Below, one piece after another: positions 1 to 5,515 of a stretch of DNA of 5,515 nucleotides. The stretch covers positions 1 to 5,515 of the forward strand of contig CALISP010000193.1 of assembly GCA_938041705.1 (NCBI GenBank), in the 5' to 3' direction. How positions within the stretch are numbered: position 1 is the stretch's first letter; each line of letters opens with the position of its first letter. The notes under the pieces are model-generated. The model was not told the origin of the DNA and did not search any database. It worked only from the letters and a program-made list of their open reading frames with translations. The position numbers and the translations under genes are program-made. This stretch comes from an uncultured Cocleimonas sp. (GTDB taxonomy: Bacteria; Pseudomonadota; Gammaproteobacteria; Thiotrichales; Thiotrichaceae).

Positions 1-1
1 C

Positions 2-310
2 CATGATTTGTGGTTAGAGTTTGATGCGCTTACTAGCATTCAAGGTACCGAAACCAAACTTTCGCATTTATGTGCCTTAGTATTGCAATATCACCAAGAA
101 CAGCAAACCTATGGTTTAAAACTACCTGATAAGACAATTCAACCTGCTAGTGGCGATGCACATAAAAATACTTGTTTGATGGCCTTAGCGCTTTTTGGTG
201 AAGTAATTGTTGATGTTGCAGGAAAAGAGACTGCCAATCAAACTCTCAATAAAGTCCTGAATGCAGCCCAGAATCAAGGTCATAATAAAACACAGCAGGC
301 GGTAACTTAA
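2..310 (+). CDS. DUF58 domain-containing protein, C-terminal fragment (5' end outside window)
   Basis: The reading frame is open from the left edge to a TAA at 308-310, giving 102 residues of a protein that begins outside the window. The fragment has the usual end of the DUF58 proteins that precede tgpA: a WLEFD motif, then a TETKLSHLCALVL helix, a YGLKLP motif and a closing CLMALALFG. After that it has a tail of about 36 polar residues rich in Gln and Asn, longer than I expect for the family. DUF58 proteins are membrane-anchored, often with a VWA-like fold, and are usually encoded between a MoxR AAA+ ATPase and a transglutaminase. Their biochemical role is poorly defined, with cell-envelope work the usual proposal. 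The tgpA start follows after one base, so the two are almost certainly co-transcribed. An internal TTG at 8-10 could be taken as a start, but the family homology runs through it to the window edge. The family call is from memory of the sequence pattern. Confidence 0.85.
   Translation, partial: HDLWLEFDALTSIQGTETKLSHLCALVLQYHQEQQTYGLKLPDKTIQPASGDAHKNTCLMALALFGEVIVDVAGKETANQTLNKVLNAAQNQGHNKTQQAVT
297..302 (+). promoter_or_regulatory. Ribosome binding site of tgpA (AGGCGG)
   Basis: AGGCGG lies 9 bases before the TTG at 312, inside the last codons of the DUF58 gene. It is a moderate Shine-Dalgarno match. An in-frame TAA at 303-305 rules out any start further upstream, so TTG 312 is the first possible start. 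The next candidate, an ATG at 360, would cut off the 16 residues leading into the first membrane helix. Confidence 0.55.
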
Positions 311-311
311 G

Positions 312-2378
312 TTGTTTACCAAAGGCTTCCCGCAAGACAGATTAATAACTTACTCTGGAATGTTGTGGTTATTGGCAGCACAAATCATAGTGATGTTGCC
401 ACTCATGTTTTATTTACCAATATGGTTATTACCCGTGTTGATTTTCTCTGCTGCTTGGCGAATACGTGTGATGCTGGGTAAGGCTAAACAACCTGGCATA
501 GTCACCAAAATCATCCTTGGTATAGTTGGCCTAGGCGCATTAAAGCTAAGTGGATTGCCCTTGGTGTCGTTAGAAATGACAGCATCGTTGCTTATACTTG
601 GATTTGCCTACAAGTCCTTAGAAGTCATTCAACGACGCGATAGTATGGTAGTTATACTGACTGGTTTCGTACTAATTGGTGTATTGTTTTTATATTCACA
701 ATCCATATTAATAACACTCTACAGTTTTGTTTCAGTTGTTGTATTAACCGCAGCAATGATAGCAATTCAACAAACTGGCAATCAGAATAACGCGAAAACT
801 GTTAGAAGTAATAAAGGCTCATTGAAATCTGGAATTTTTTCAAATGTGCGTTTGGCATCTGGGATGTTATTACTGTGCTTACCTTTAATGGTTTTATTCT
901 TCCTCTTCGCCCCCAGATTTCAACCTTTTTGGACGGTACCCACTGCGGGCGGCCATGCAAAAACAGGGATTTCAGATAGCATGTCACCCGGTGACATCGC
1001 TAATCTAAGCCAATCTGATGAACTAGCTTTCAGTGTTAACTTTAAAGGAAAGCGCCCTAAGCAAAGTGATTTGTATTGGCGAGGTTTAGTATTACAACAC
1101 TTTGATGGAGTGAAATGGACACAAGAAGATCCTGAAATGACCCCGAGACTGATGGGCAAACCACTTTTTTCTCAGTTAAAAGCACCCACTACAAAAGTAG
1201 AGAAAAAGGGAGAGGCAATCGATTACAGCATTATCTATCAAAAAACAGGACAACCATGGATGTTTGCGTTGAACCCAGTATTAGATATAAAAGGCCAAGC
1301 TTTCTATGGACCTAATTTTCGAGTTGTAGCAAAAACAGATATAATCGAACCTGTATTAGTACAATTCAGTAGTTACCCAGACACAATAAAAGAACCGGAA
1401 TTAGATCCTGCTACACGCATAATTAATCTGCAATTACCTGAAAGTGAAAACCCTAAAAGTCGTTTATTAGCTGAACAACTATTAGCCTCATCTTCATCCA
1501 AAGAAGAATATATCCAACGTGTGTTAAATCGTTTTCGTGAAAAACAATATTTTTACACTTTACGCCCGCCATTGTTAGGTGAAAAAAACACCATTGATGG
1601 TTTCTTAATAGACAGCTTAAAAGGTTTTTGCGCTCACTATGCTGGTAGTTTTGTTTTTATGATGCGCGCAGCAGGTATTCCTGCACGTGTTGTTTCAGGC
1701 TATCAAGGTGGAGAATGGAATGAGAAAGGTCAATTTCTAGCAGTACATCAATTCGATGCACATGCATGGACTGAAGTTTGGCTAGCTGGCAAAGGATGGC
1801 AACGTTTTGATCCTACAGCGATGGTTGCTCCTCAACGCATTGAACAGAACCTTCAAGCAGCAATGCAAGAAGAAGGCAGCTTTTTAGAAGGCCAAATACT
1901 GTCTTTAAACAAGTTTAAATGGTTAAGTGGCTTACGCCAACAATTCGACTCGCTGCAATATGGTTGGCAACGCTTTGTGTTAAATTTTGATAGTGAAACA
2001 CAGCAGAGTTTTCTTAAGAAAGTCTTTGGTGAAATGAGCATTCGTAAAACAATGTTTATCGTAGGAGGCTTTTTTGGAGGTATTATTTTACTTTGGGTTG
2101 GCTTTTTAGGGTTGGCCAGAAAACGTATCAATGAAGCACCCGAACACCAGCTTTATAGACGCTTTTGTGCTCTGTTAGAAAAGAAAGGAATTACCCGTGA
2201 GATTTCACAAACACCTGAAGTCTTTAGTAAATTCGCAGCAGAAAAACTACCAGACTTTGCATTGGCAATAGAGGAATTTACGCAGAGTTATGCATCGCTT
2301 TGTTACAACCCAACAGCTGCTGCAAAACAAGATTTTTATTTGGATAAGATGAAATCTGTATTAAAAGGAATGAAATGA
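312..2378 (+). CDS. tgpA: TgpA family membrane-anchored transglutaminase-like protein (DUF3488 / transglutaminase core / DUF4129)
   Basis: A 688-residue inner-membrane protein of TgpA type, about the usual family length. The N-terminal DUF3488 part has hydrophobic helices at about residues 17-50, 64-100, 113-152 and 181-200. A periplasmic region follows, carrying the family hallmarks ISDSMSPGDI (220-229), SDELAF and LYWRG (254-258). The transglutaminase core shows a complete Cys-His-Asp triad: C440 in GFCAHYA, H484 in HAW and D500 in FDP. A last membrane helix lies at about 581-602, followed by a cytoplasmic DUF4129-like tail with LYRRF near its start. In Pseudomonas aeruginosa, TgpA is an essential protein with a periplasmic transglutaminase domain. 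The physiological substrate is not settled; a role in the envelope or peptidoglycan is proposed. The core fold also serves proteases, so cross-linking activity is not assured. TTG 312 was chosen because a stop at 303-305 blocks earlier starts and the residues before ATG 360 resemble family N-termini. The gene follows the DUF58 gene after one base, in the same operon. It is intact. Confidence 0.93.
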   Translation: MFTKGFPQDRLITYSGMLWLLAAQIIVMLPLMFYLPIWLLPVLIFSAAWRIRVMLGKAKQPGIVTKIILGIVGLGALKLSGLPLVSLEMTASLLILGFAYKSLEVIQRRDSMVVILTGFVLIGVLFLYSQSILITLYSFVSVVVLTAAMIAIQQTGNQNNAKTVRSNKGSLKSGIFSNVRLASGMLLLCLPLMVLFFLFAPRFQPFWTVPTAGGHAKTGISDSMSPGDIANLSQSDELAFSVNFKGKRPKQSDLYWRGLVLQHFDGVKWTQEDPEMTPRLMGKPLFSQLKAPTTKVEKKGEAIDYSIIYQKTGQPWMFALNPVLDIKGQAFYGPNFRVVAKTDIIEPVLVQFSSYPDTIKEPELDPATRIINLQLPESENPKSRLLAEQLLASSSSKEEYIQRVLNRFREKQYFYTLRPPLLGEKNTIDGFLIDSLKGFCAHYAGSFVFMMRAAGIPARVVSGYQGGEWNEKGQFLAVHQFDAHAWTEVWLAGKGWQRFDPTAMVAPQRIEQNLQAAMQEEGSFLEGQILSLNKFKWLSGLRQQFDSLQYGWQRFVLNFDSETQQSFLKKVFGEMSIRKTMFIVGGFFGGIILLWVGFLGLARKRINEAPEHQLYRRFCALLEKKGITREISQTPEVFSKFAAEKLPDFALAIEEFTQSYASLCYNPTAAAKQDFYLDKMKSVLKGMK

Positions 2379-2413
2379 CCTGTGATTTTTTAAGTTATTA
2401 TTATAGAACTTGT

Positions 2414-2448
2414 TTACTGAATCCCTAACTCACATTGATACTCAGTAA
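2414..2448. repeat. Inverted repeat between convergent genes, weak terminator candidate
   Basis: TTACTGA at 2414-2420 and TCAGTAA at 2442-2448 are perfect 7-bp inverted arms around a 21-base loop, in the 108-base gap between the convergent tgpA and hemerythrin-like genes. The place suits a two-way terminator, but neither side is followed by a T run, the stem is AT-rich and the loop is long. It may be chance. I see no better terminator in 2379-2486. Confidence 0.25.
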
Positions 2449-2486
2449 CTCTATTATTAACTTTCTTTAAATTACTAAAAAATATT

Positions 2487-3020
2487 CTATGATAAAATAT
2501 GTCGTGTTTTTCTACTGTTCTTAAATATTGGATAGAGAATTCTCTCTTCCCGATCGATTCTATCTTGTAATATTTGGCCGATAACTTCTAACTCTATTAT
2601 AAACATTTCGCTATTTTTTTTGTTTACTGGAATAAATGGATTGTGTGAAAAGAAAGAAAAAATTGTAATTGAGATGTCTTTAATTTCTAAAACGTATTTA
2701 GTAATTATTTTTTCTTCAACGCGACTTTGTCTCTTAGCTAAGATTTTCAAATAACCATTAATTAATTGATCTTCAACGTGAATATGTTTGGTAAATGCAG
2801 TGAGTAAATCAACCAATAACAATTGCAAGTTTATGAAGTTTCCATCTTTGGCGGTTTGAAGTACTTTATTATAAGTATTTATCATAACTTGATGGTTTTC
2901 TTCTAACACATTGATAAGACTAACATCATAGTCAGGCAGCGCGCCATCAGACTTTTCCAAGTCTTGTCTTAAATTTTGTTTACCTGAATACAACTTAGTA
3001 TTTAATTCTAAAGAGTGCAT
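2487..3020 (-). CDS. Hemerythrin-like (HHE) domain protein with atypical metal ligands
   Basis: A soluble 177-residue protein with no signal peptide or membrane helix. Its pattern fits a hemerythrin-type four-helix bundle. Helix A (about 33-56) contains ENHQVM with H43. Helix B (about 62-92) contains FTKHIHVED with H79, H81 and E83, an HxxxE pair. Helix C (about 102-126) has D115 and H126 but lacks the usual HxxxH. Helix D (about 139-166) ends RIDREERILYPIF, where classical HHE proteins read HI..EE..LYP, so the helix D histidine is Arg (R154). Classical members bind a di-iron centre for O2 or NO sensing, storage or iron-sulfur repair. I recall relatives with the same RIxREExxLYP ending, so the change may mark a subfamily and not decay. 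Metal binding is therefore uncertain. The ATG at 3020 is preceded by AGGA (3028-3031 on the plus strand) with a 7-base spacer. The gene stands alone, divergent from the metallopeptidase gene, and looks more AT-rich than tgpA. Confidence 0.7.
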   Translation of the reverse strand: MHSLELNTKLYSGKQNLRQDLEKSDGALPDYDVSLINVLEENHQVMINTYNKVLQTAKDGNFINLQLLLVDLLTAFTKHIHVEDQLINGYLKILAKRQSRVEEKIITKYVLEIKDISITIFSFFSHNPFIPVNKKNSEMFIIELEVIGQILQDRIDREERILYPIFKNSRKTRHILS

Positions 3021-3088
3021 CTAATATTCCTATGGGGCTTATTTTTATTTTTTAATATTTATAAAAGGAGTTAATCCCTCTATTACTT

Positions 3089-3122
3089 ATTATATTATAA
3101 CAGTCTGAAAGAAATCAAGCAA
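3089..3122 (-). promoter_or_regulatory. Sigma70-type promoter of the hemerythrin-like gene
   Basis: Read on the minus strand, TTGCTT (3117-3122) and a perfect TATAAT (3094-3099) are separated by 17 bp. A second overlapping pair, TTGATT (3113-3118) and TATAAT (3089-3094), has an 18-bp spacer. Either would start transcription near 3082-3087 and give a leader of about 65 bases before the ATG at 3020. This is the clearest promoter in the window. The two overlapping -10 boxes could give two nearby start points. Confidence 0.65.
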
Positions 3123-3149
3123 TTAAATTGCATACAATATTTAAATTGC
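3123..3149. repeat. Pair of 9-bp direct repeats next to the promoter
   Basis: TTAAATTGC occurs at 3123-3131 and again at 3141-3149, an 18-bp period. The first copy abuts the -35 box of the minus-strand promoter. The location just upstream of -35 is where activator sites often lie, so these may be binding sites for a regulator of the hemerythrin-like gene. The region is AT-rich and the repeats are short, so chance is a fair alternative. The rest of the divergent gap (3150-3290) shows no clear promoter for the plus-strand gene; TATAAA at 3272-3277 has no good -35 box. Confidence 0.35.
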
Positions 3150-3295
3150 GTAACTTTATTACAATAGGCCTAACTGATGCTAATCGTAATCAATTTTAAA
3201 TTATTATGTTCAAACTTATTAAAACTCTCTGCCAATACTATTAAGGCGCCTCTAAAACAAACTACAACTCGTATAAATTAAATCAACTTAATATT

Positions 3296-3299
3296 GGAG
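3296..3299 (+). promoter_or_regulatory. Ribosome binding site that sets the TTG 3306 start (GGAG)
   Basis: GGAG lies 6 bases before the TTG at 3306, a near-ideal distance. The earlier in-frame TTG at 3294 overlaps this GGAG and has no Shine-Dalgarno sequence of its own. The start is therefore placed at 3306, which also gives a cleaner signal peptide beginning Met-Arg-Leu. Confidence 0.7.
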
Positions 3300-3305
3300 T
3301 GTATC

Positions 3306-4226
3306 TTGAGACTAAACACAGTCGTTCTTCCACTTATTTTAATCTTCTCCTTTCAAACAATATCTGCATTAGAAGCCGACAAGACACTTAATATTGGAGG
3401 TGCAAAGATTGATATTTTCTTTTCACCAGGGGTCGCAGAAAAAGACTATAAACTTGATCGTGAACAGGTCTTAGCATGGGTAAAACGATCTGCCATAGGT
3501 GTTACAAAATACTTTAAGCGTTTTCCAGTAAAATCTTTGAAACTATCTATTACCGATGGTGCAAACAATAGAGTTAATGGCACTGCCTACCATGGTTTAG
3601 AACCTCTAATTACTATCAATCTCCGCCCTTCTTTTACTGAAGCTACCTTAGTAAAAGATTGGGTGATGGTGCATGAAATGGTACATCTATCCTTTCCGCC
3701 AGTGCATCGTCGACACACTTGGTTACTTGAAGGCTTAGCCACCTATGTAGAGCCGATTGTTAGAGTTCGCTCTGGTTTATTATCAGAAGACAAAGCGTGG
3801 GAATGGTTGATTAAAGGAGCACCACAAGGACTTCCCGAATCAGGAAACCAAGGTTTAGATAACACCCCAACATGGGGACAACGTTATTGGGGCGGAGCAA
3901 TTTTCTTTTTGGTCGCGGATATACGTATTCATCAACAAAGTAATAATAAATTCGGAATTGAACACGCCTTGCGAGCAATTCAACGCAATGGTGGCAGTAT
4001 GCAATTAGAAAAAAACTGGGAAGTAGTTAAAGCTCTAAGTATTGGTGATAAGGCCACGGGTACGAAAGTGTTGGTCACGTTGTATAACGAAATGAAAGAT
4101 AAGGCCGTGATGACTGATTTAAACGCAATTTGGAAAGACTTAGGCGTGAGTTATAGAAAAAAACAGATTAACTATAATGATTCTGCTAAATCGGCGGATT
4201 TGCGCCATTCACTTATGAACCAATAA
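3306..4226 (+). CDS. Secreted zinc metallopeptidase-like protein (HExxH...E, gluzincin/MA type)
   Basis: A protein of 306 residues from TTG 3306. Residues 1-21 look like a Sec signal peptide: Arg at position 2, a hydrophobic stretch of about 15 residues, then ISA with likely cleavage after A21. There is no lipobox Cys, so a soluble periplasmic or secreted product is expected. The centre reads VMVHEMVHLSF, giving an HExxH zinc site with H123, E124 (general base) and H127. It is followed 15 residues after H127 by WLLEGLATYVE, where E142 is the probable third ligand. This HExxH...E layout is that of MA-clan gluzincins, including peptidase-MA-like proteins. A motif RYWGGAIFFLVADI (193-206) follows and fits a conserved helix I recall from unnamed proteobacterial relatives. 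All key residues are present, so an active peptidase is likely, but the substrate is unknown. It has no operon partner: the hemerythrin-like gene diverges from it and the DUF1304 gene converges on it. Confidence 0.75.
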   Translation: MRLNTVVLPLILIFSFQTISALEADKTLNIGGAKIDIFFSPGVAEKDYKLDREQVLAWVKRSAIGVTKYFKRFPVKSLKLSITDGANNRVNGTAYHGLEPLITINLRPSFTEATLVKDWVMVHEMVHLSFPPVHRRHTWLLEGLATYVEPIVRVRSGLLSEDKAWEWLIKGAPQGLPESGNQGLDNTPTWGQRYWGGAIFFLVADIRIHQQSNNKFGIEHALRAIQRNGGSMQLEKNWEVVKALSIGDKATGTKVLVTLYNEMKDKAVMTDLNAIWKDLGVSYRKKQINYNDSAKSADLRHSLMNQ

Positions 4227-4229
4227 GTG
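4210..4229 (+). repeat. Short hairpin spanning the metallopeptidase stop codon
   Basis: CACTTAT (4210-4216) and ATAAGTG (4223-4229) are perfect 7-bp inverted arms around a 6-base loop, with the TAA stop at 4224-4226 inside the right arm. Two G-U pairs could lengthen the stem in RNA. No T run follows, so it is not a standard intrinsic terminator. It could stabilise the 3' end of the message or be chance. Confidence 0.3.
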
Positions 4230-4306
4230 GGAGGCTTAAAGGATACATCCTATTTATAAATGACATTAAATTTTTGTCTGCTAACAATGTGATGAAGACT
4301 AATGAA

Positions 4307-4337
4307 AAGCAAAAGATTTAGTCATTAAAATTTGCTT
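4307..4337 (-). terminator. Possible weak terminator of the DUF1304 gene
   Basis: AAGCAAA (4307-4313) and TTTGCTT (4331-4337) form a 7-bp stem with a 17-base loop, starting 9 bases past the DUF1304 stop on the minus strand. In that direction the right arm runs into further T residues (TTTGCTTTTC). The position is right, but the stem has only two G-C pairs, so folding would be weak. The remaining part of the 119-base convergent gap shows nothing else clear. Confidence 0.35.
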
Positions 4338-4345
4338 AAATACAA

Positions 4346-4708
4346 TTAAGAGATAAACAAAACCACTAAAGCGATTATTGCGGGCAAACCCTGAACCAAT
4401 AGAATTGATTTCTTAACGGTAAAACAACCATAGATTGCGGCAATAATTACACATAACAAAAAGAACACTTGAATCTGAAATCCAACTGCTAGATTGTTAT
4501 GGAATAACCCCCAAAGTAGGCCTGCCGCCAAAAAGCCATTATAAAGACCTTGATTGGCCGCCATAGCTTTAGTTTGTTCAGCAAGATCAACTGTTAAACC
4601 AAAAATCTTTCGTGTACGTGGTTTAGTCCATAAAAACATCTCTAAAATCAAAATATAGATATGTTCAATTGCAACCAAGCCAACCAACACTATCGCTAGA
4701 GTATCCAT
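4346..4708 (-). CDS. DUF1304 family small integral membrane protein
   Basis: A 120-residue protein that is nearly all hydrophobic, with four predicted membrane helices at about 3-25, 54-69, 78-95 and 101-119. It matches the DUF1304 pattern from end to end: AIEHIYILILEMFLW (13-27) with E15, H16 and E23 in the first helix, a charged cytoplasmic or periplasmic loop with KPRTRKIFGL, then NQGLYNGFLAAGLLWG (52-67), an IYGCFTVKK turn and VQGLPAIIAL near the end. The length is normal for the family. No function is established for DUF1304; the acidic and His residues within the first helix are what a transport or ion-binding role might use, but that is guesswork. The ATG at 4708 is preceded by AAAGG (4715-4719 on the plus strand) with a 6-base spacer. 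It is on the same strand as the aldehyde dehydrogenase gene but 216 bases away, so it is probably transcribed on its own. Confidence 0.88.
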   Translation of the reverse strand: MDTLAIVLVGLVAIEHIYILILEMFLWTKPRTRKIFGLTVDLAEQTKAMAANQGLYNGFLAAGLLWGLFHNNLAVGFQIQVFFLLCVIIAAIYGCFTVKKSILLVQGLPAIIALVVLFIS

Positions 4709-4748
4709 ATAAAACCTTTAATTTGAAGTGACTATTTAGAATCTAATC

Positions 4749-4761
4749 CAGATCAAATCTG
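4749..4761. repeat. 13-bp palindrome upstream of the DUF1304 gene
   Basis: CAGAT-CAA-ATCTG is a perfect inverted repeat with a 3-base centre, 41-53 bases before the DUF1304 start. It lies between the start codon and a TATAAT-like box at 4787-4792 (minus strand) that has only a poor -35 partner. If that box is the -10, the palindrome is in the leader and could be a repressor operator. The evidence is position and symmetry only. Confidence 0.3.
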
Positions 4762-4823
4762 AACATCGTATTTTTATTAGTTAAACATTATATTCTTTAT
4801 AGTATAGAGAAATAAAAAGCCCC

Positions 4824-4870
4824 CCCCTACTTTATAACTAATTTATTTAAAAACAGCCTAAAAGTCGGGG
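4824..4870 (-). terminator. Possible intrinsic terminator of the aldehyde dehydrogenase gene
   Basis: On the minus strand CCCC (4867-4870), one mismatch, and ACTTT (4861-4865) can pair with AAAGT (4829-4833) and GGGG (4824-4827), with a 27-base loop. The stem is followed by four more G, a C and then TTTTTATTT. It lies 54 bases past the aldehyde dehydrogenase stop, a normal place for a terminator. The long loop, the mismatch and the extra G residues before the T run make it imperfect. The C8 run (4820-4827, plus strand) forms one arm. Confidence 0.35.
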
Positions 4871-4924
4871 TGTCTATTCGATCACTATTTAACTGCCTAT
4901 CAGCAGCGCGTTTTCAAAACTGCA

Positions 4925-5515
4925 TTAACGCATCACAAATGGATTCGCCATTGGTTGATCCGAAGTATTTATCCAGGTTGTTTTAGTACAGGTGTAATCG
5001 AGGACGGCATCGATACCAGCTTCGCGCCCATAACCAGATTCGTTATATCCACCAAATGGCGCCATAGGCGAGATTGCCCGATAGGTGTTTACCCAGCAAA
5101 TTCCTGCTTTTAGCTTCTTAGAAACACGATGAGCACGTGCTAAATTTTGTGTGAATATACCTGAGCCTAAACCGAATACACTGTCATTTGCCATCGCGAT
5201 CACTTCAGCTTCAGTATCAAAAGGTACAATCGACATAACTGGTCCAAACATCTCAACTTTTAAAGTTTCGATTTTATCATTTGGGCATTCAACCAACGTC
5301 GGATTAAAATAGTTGCCATTCGCCATGTTTTCAGACAATCCTTCAGGACGACTGCCACCGAAAGCAATTGTGGCTCCCTGAGATTTTGCTGTCGCTAAAG
5401 TTTTTTCGATCAATTCTACTTGCGCCACAGTACATAATGGGCCGACGTGGCTATTTGCATTTAAAGGATCACCCACAACAATTGAAGCGGCTTTTTCTTT
5501 AATCTTAGCAACCAG
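4925..5515 (-). CDS. Aldehyde dehydrogenase family protein, C-terminal part (5' end outside window)
   Basis: The frame is open from the right edge of the window to the TAA that reads on the minus strand at 4925-4927, giving 196 residues, about 40% of a usual 490-residue enzyme. These enzymes oxidise aldehydes to acids with NAD(P)+. Visible family motifs, numbered within the fragment, are VGDPLN...GPL (14-26), the EMFGPV cofactor-binding motif with E88 (88-93), FGLGSGIFT (114-122), GICWVNTY (138-145) and PFGGYNESGYGRE (153-165). The C-terminus WIN...NPFVMR is distinctive and recalls a particular ALDH subgroup, but the substrate cannot be named. The catalytic Cys and general-base Glu lie upstream, outside the window, so activity cannot be judged. 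A GTG at 5476 is an internal Val codon and not the start, because ALDH homology (LVAKIKEKAASIV) continues to the window edge. Confidence 0.92.
   Translation of the reverse strand: MVAKIKEKAASIVVGDPLNANSHVGPLCTVAQVELIEKTLATAKSQGATIAFGGSRPEGLSENMANGNYFNPTLVECPNDKIETLKVEMFGPVMSIVPFDTEAEVIAMANDSVFGLGSGIFTQNLARAHRVSKKLKAGICWVNTYRAISPMAPFGGYNESGYGREAGIDAVLDYTCTKTTWINTSDQPMANPFVMR

Noticed and set aside
802..1159. Two overlapping reverse-strand open frames inside tgpA (802-987 and 920-1159)
   Set aside because: They lie wholly within the well-supported tgpA coding region, show no recognisable domain, and have no evident ribosome binding site.
1853..2131. Reverse-strand open frame of 92 codons inside tgpA
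   Set aside because: It is the shadow of the tgpA C-terminal half, including its last membrane helix, and has no family resemblance.
2392..2411. AAGTT / AACTT hairpin just after tgpA
   Set aside because: A 5-bp AT-rich stem with a 10-base loop and no T run is too weak to call a terminator.
3181..3202. Possible FNR-like site around TGAT...ATCA in the divergent gap
   Set aside because: The half-sites are separated by 10 bases instead of the 4 needed for the TTGAT-N4-ATCAA consensus.
3294..3305. Earlier TTG start for the metallopeptidase gene
   Set aside because: The codon overlaps the GGAG that serves the TTG at 3306, has no ribosome binding site itself, and would put MECI before the signal peptide.
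4259..4335. AATGAC / GTCATT inverted match and similar CATTAAA-type stretches in the 4227-4345 gap
   Set aside because: Six-base arms 56 bases apart in AT-rich DNA are expected by chance, and no feature depends on them.
1..5515. A new defence, toxin-antitoxin or mobile system across the window
   Set aside because: Genes are unrelated single units in alternating orientation with ordinary chromosomal families; no integrase, transposase, repeat array or paired small genes are visible.

Overview
The window looks like ordinary chromosomal DNA of a low-GC gammaproteobacterium. The main reason is the start of the window: a DUF58-family protein followed at once by a TgpA-type membrane transglutaminase is a typical gammaproteobacterial pair, and the residue patterns match that group. 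The genus cannot be named from the sequence. I see no mobile element, CRISPR array, tRNA, rRNA or phage gene.

Layout. (1) 2-2378, plus strand: the 3' end of a DUF58 gene and, one base later, a complete tgpA gene, evidently one operon whose earlier genes (usually a MoxR AAA+ ATPase) lie left of the window. (2) 2379-2486: a short convergent gap. (3) 2487-3020, minus strand: a hemerythrin-like four-helix protein with an unusual set of metal ligands, read from a good sigma70-type promoter at 3089-3122. (4) 3021-3305: the divergent intergenic region, holding that promoter and a pair of 9-bp direct repeats. (5) 3306-4226, plus strand: an exported HExxH zinc-peptidase-like protein with a TTG start. 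(6) 4227-4345: a convergent gap with a weak AT-rich hairpin. (7) 4346-4708, minus strand: a small DUF1304 membrane protein. (8) 4709-4924: a gap with a run of eight C and a possible terminator. (9) 4925-5515, minus strand: the C-terminal part of an NAD(P)-dependent aldehyde dehydrogenase whose 5' end lies right of the window.

Only the DUF58 and tgpA genes have an evident functional link: both belong to the conserved MoxR/DUF58/TgpA cell-envelope cluster. The other four genes are separate units in alternating orientation, and nothing ties them into one pathway. I found no convincing new multi-gene system. The entries most worth a second look are the atypical hemerythrin-like protein with its repeat-bearing promoter, and the uncharacterised secreted metallopeptidase.
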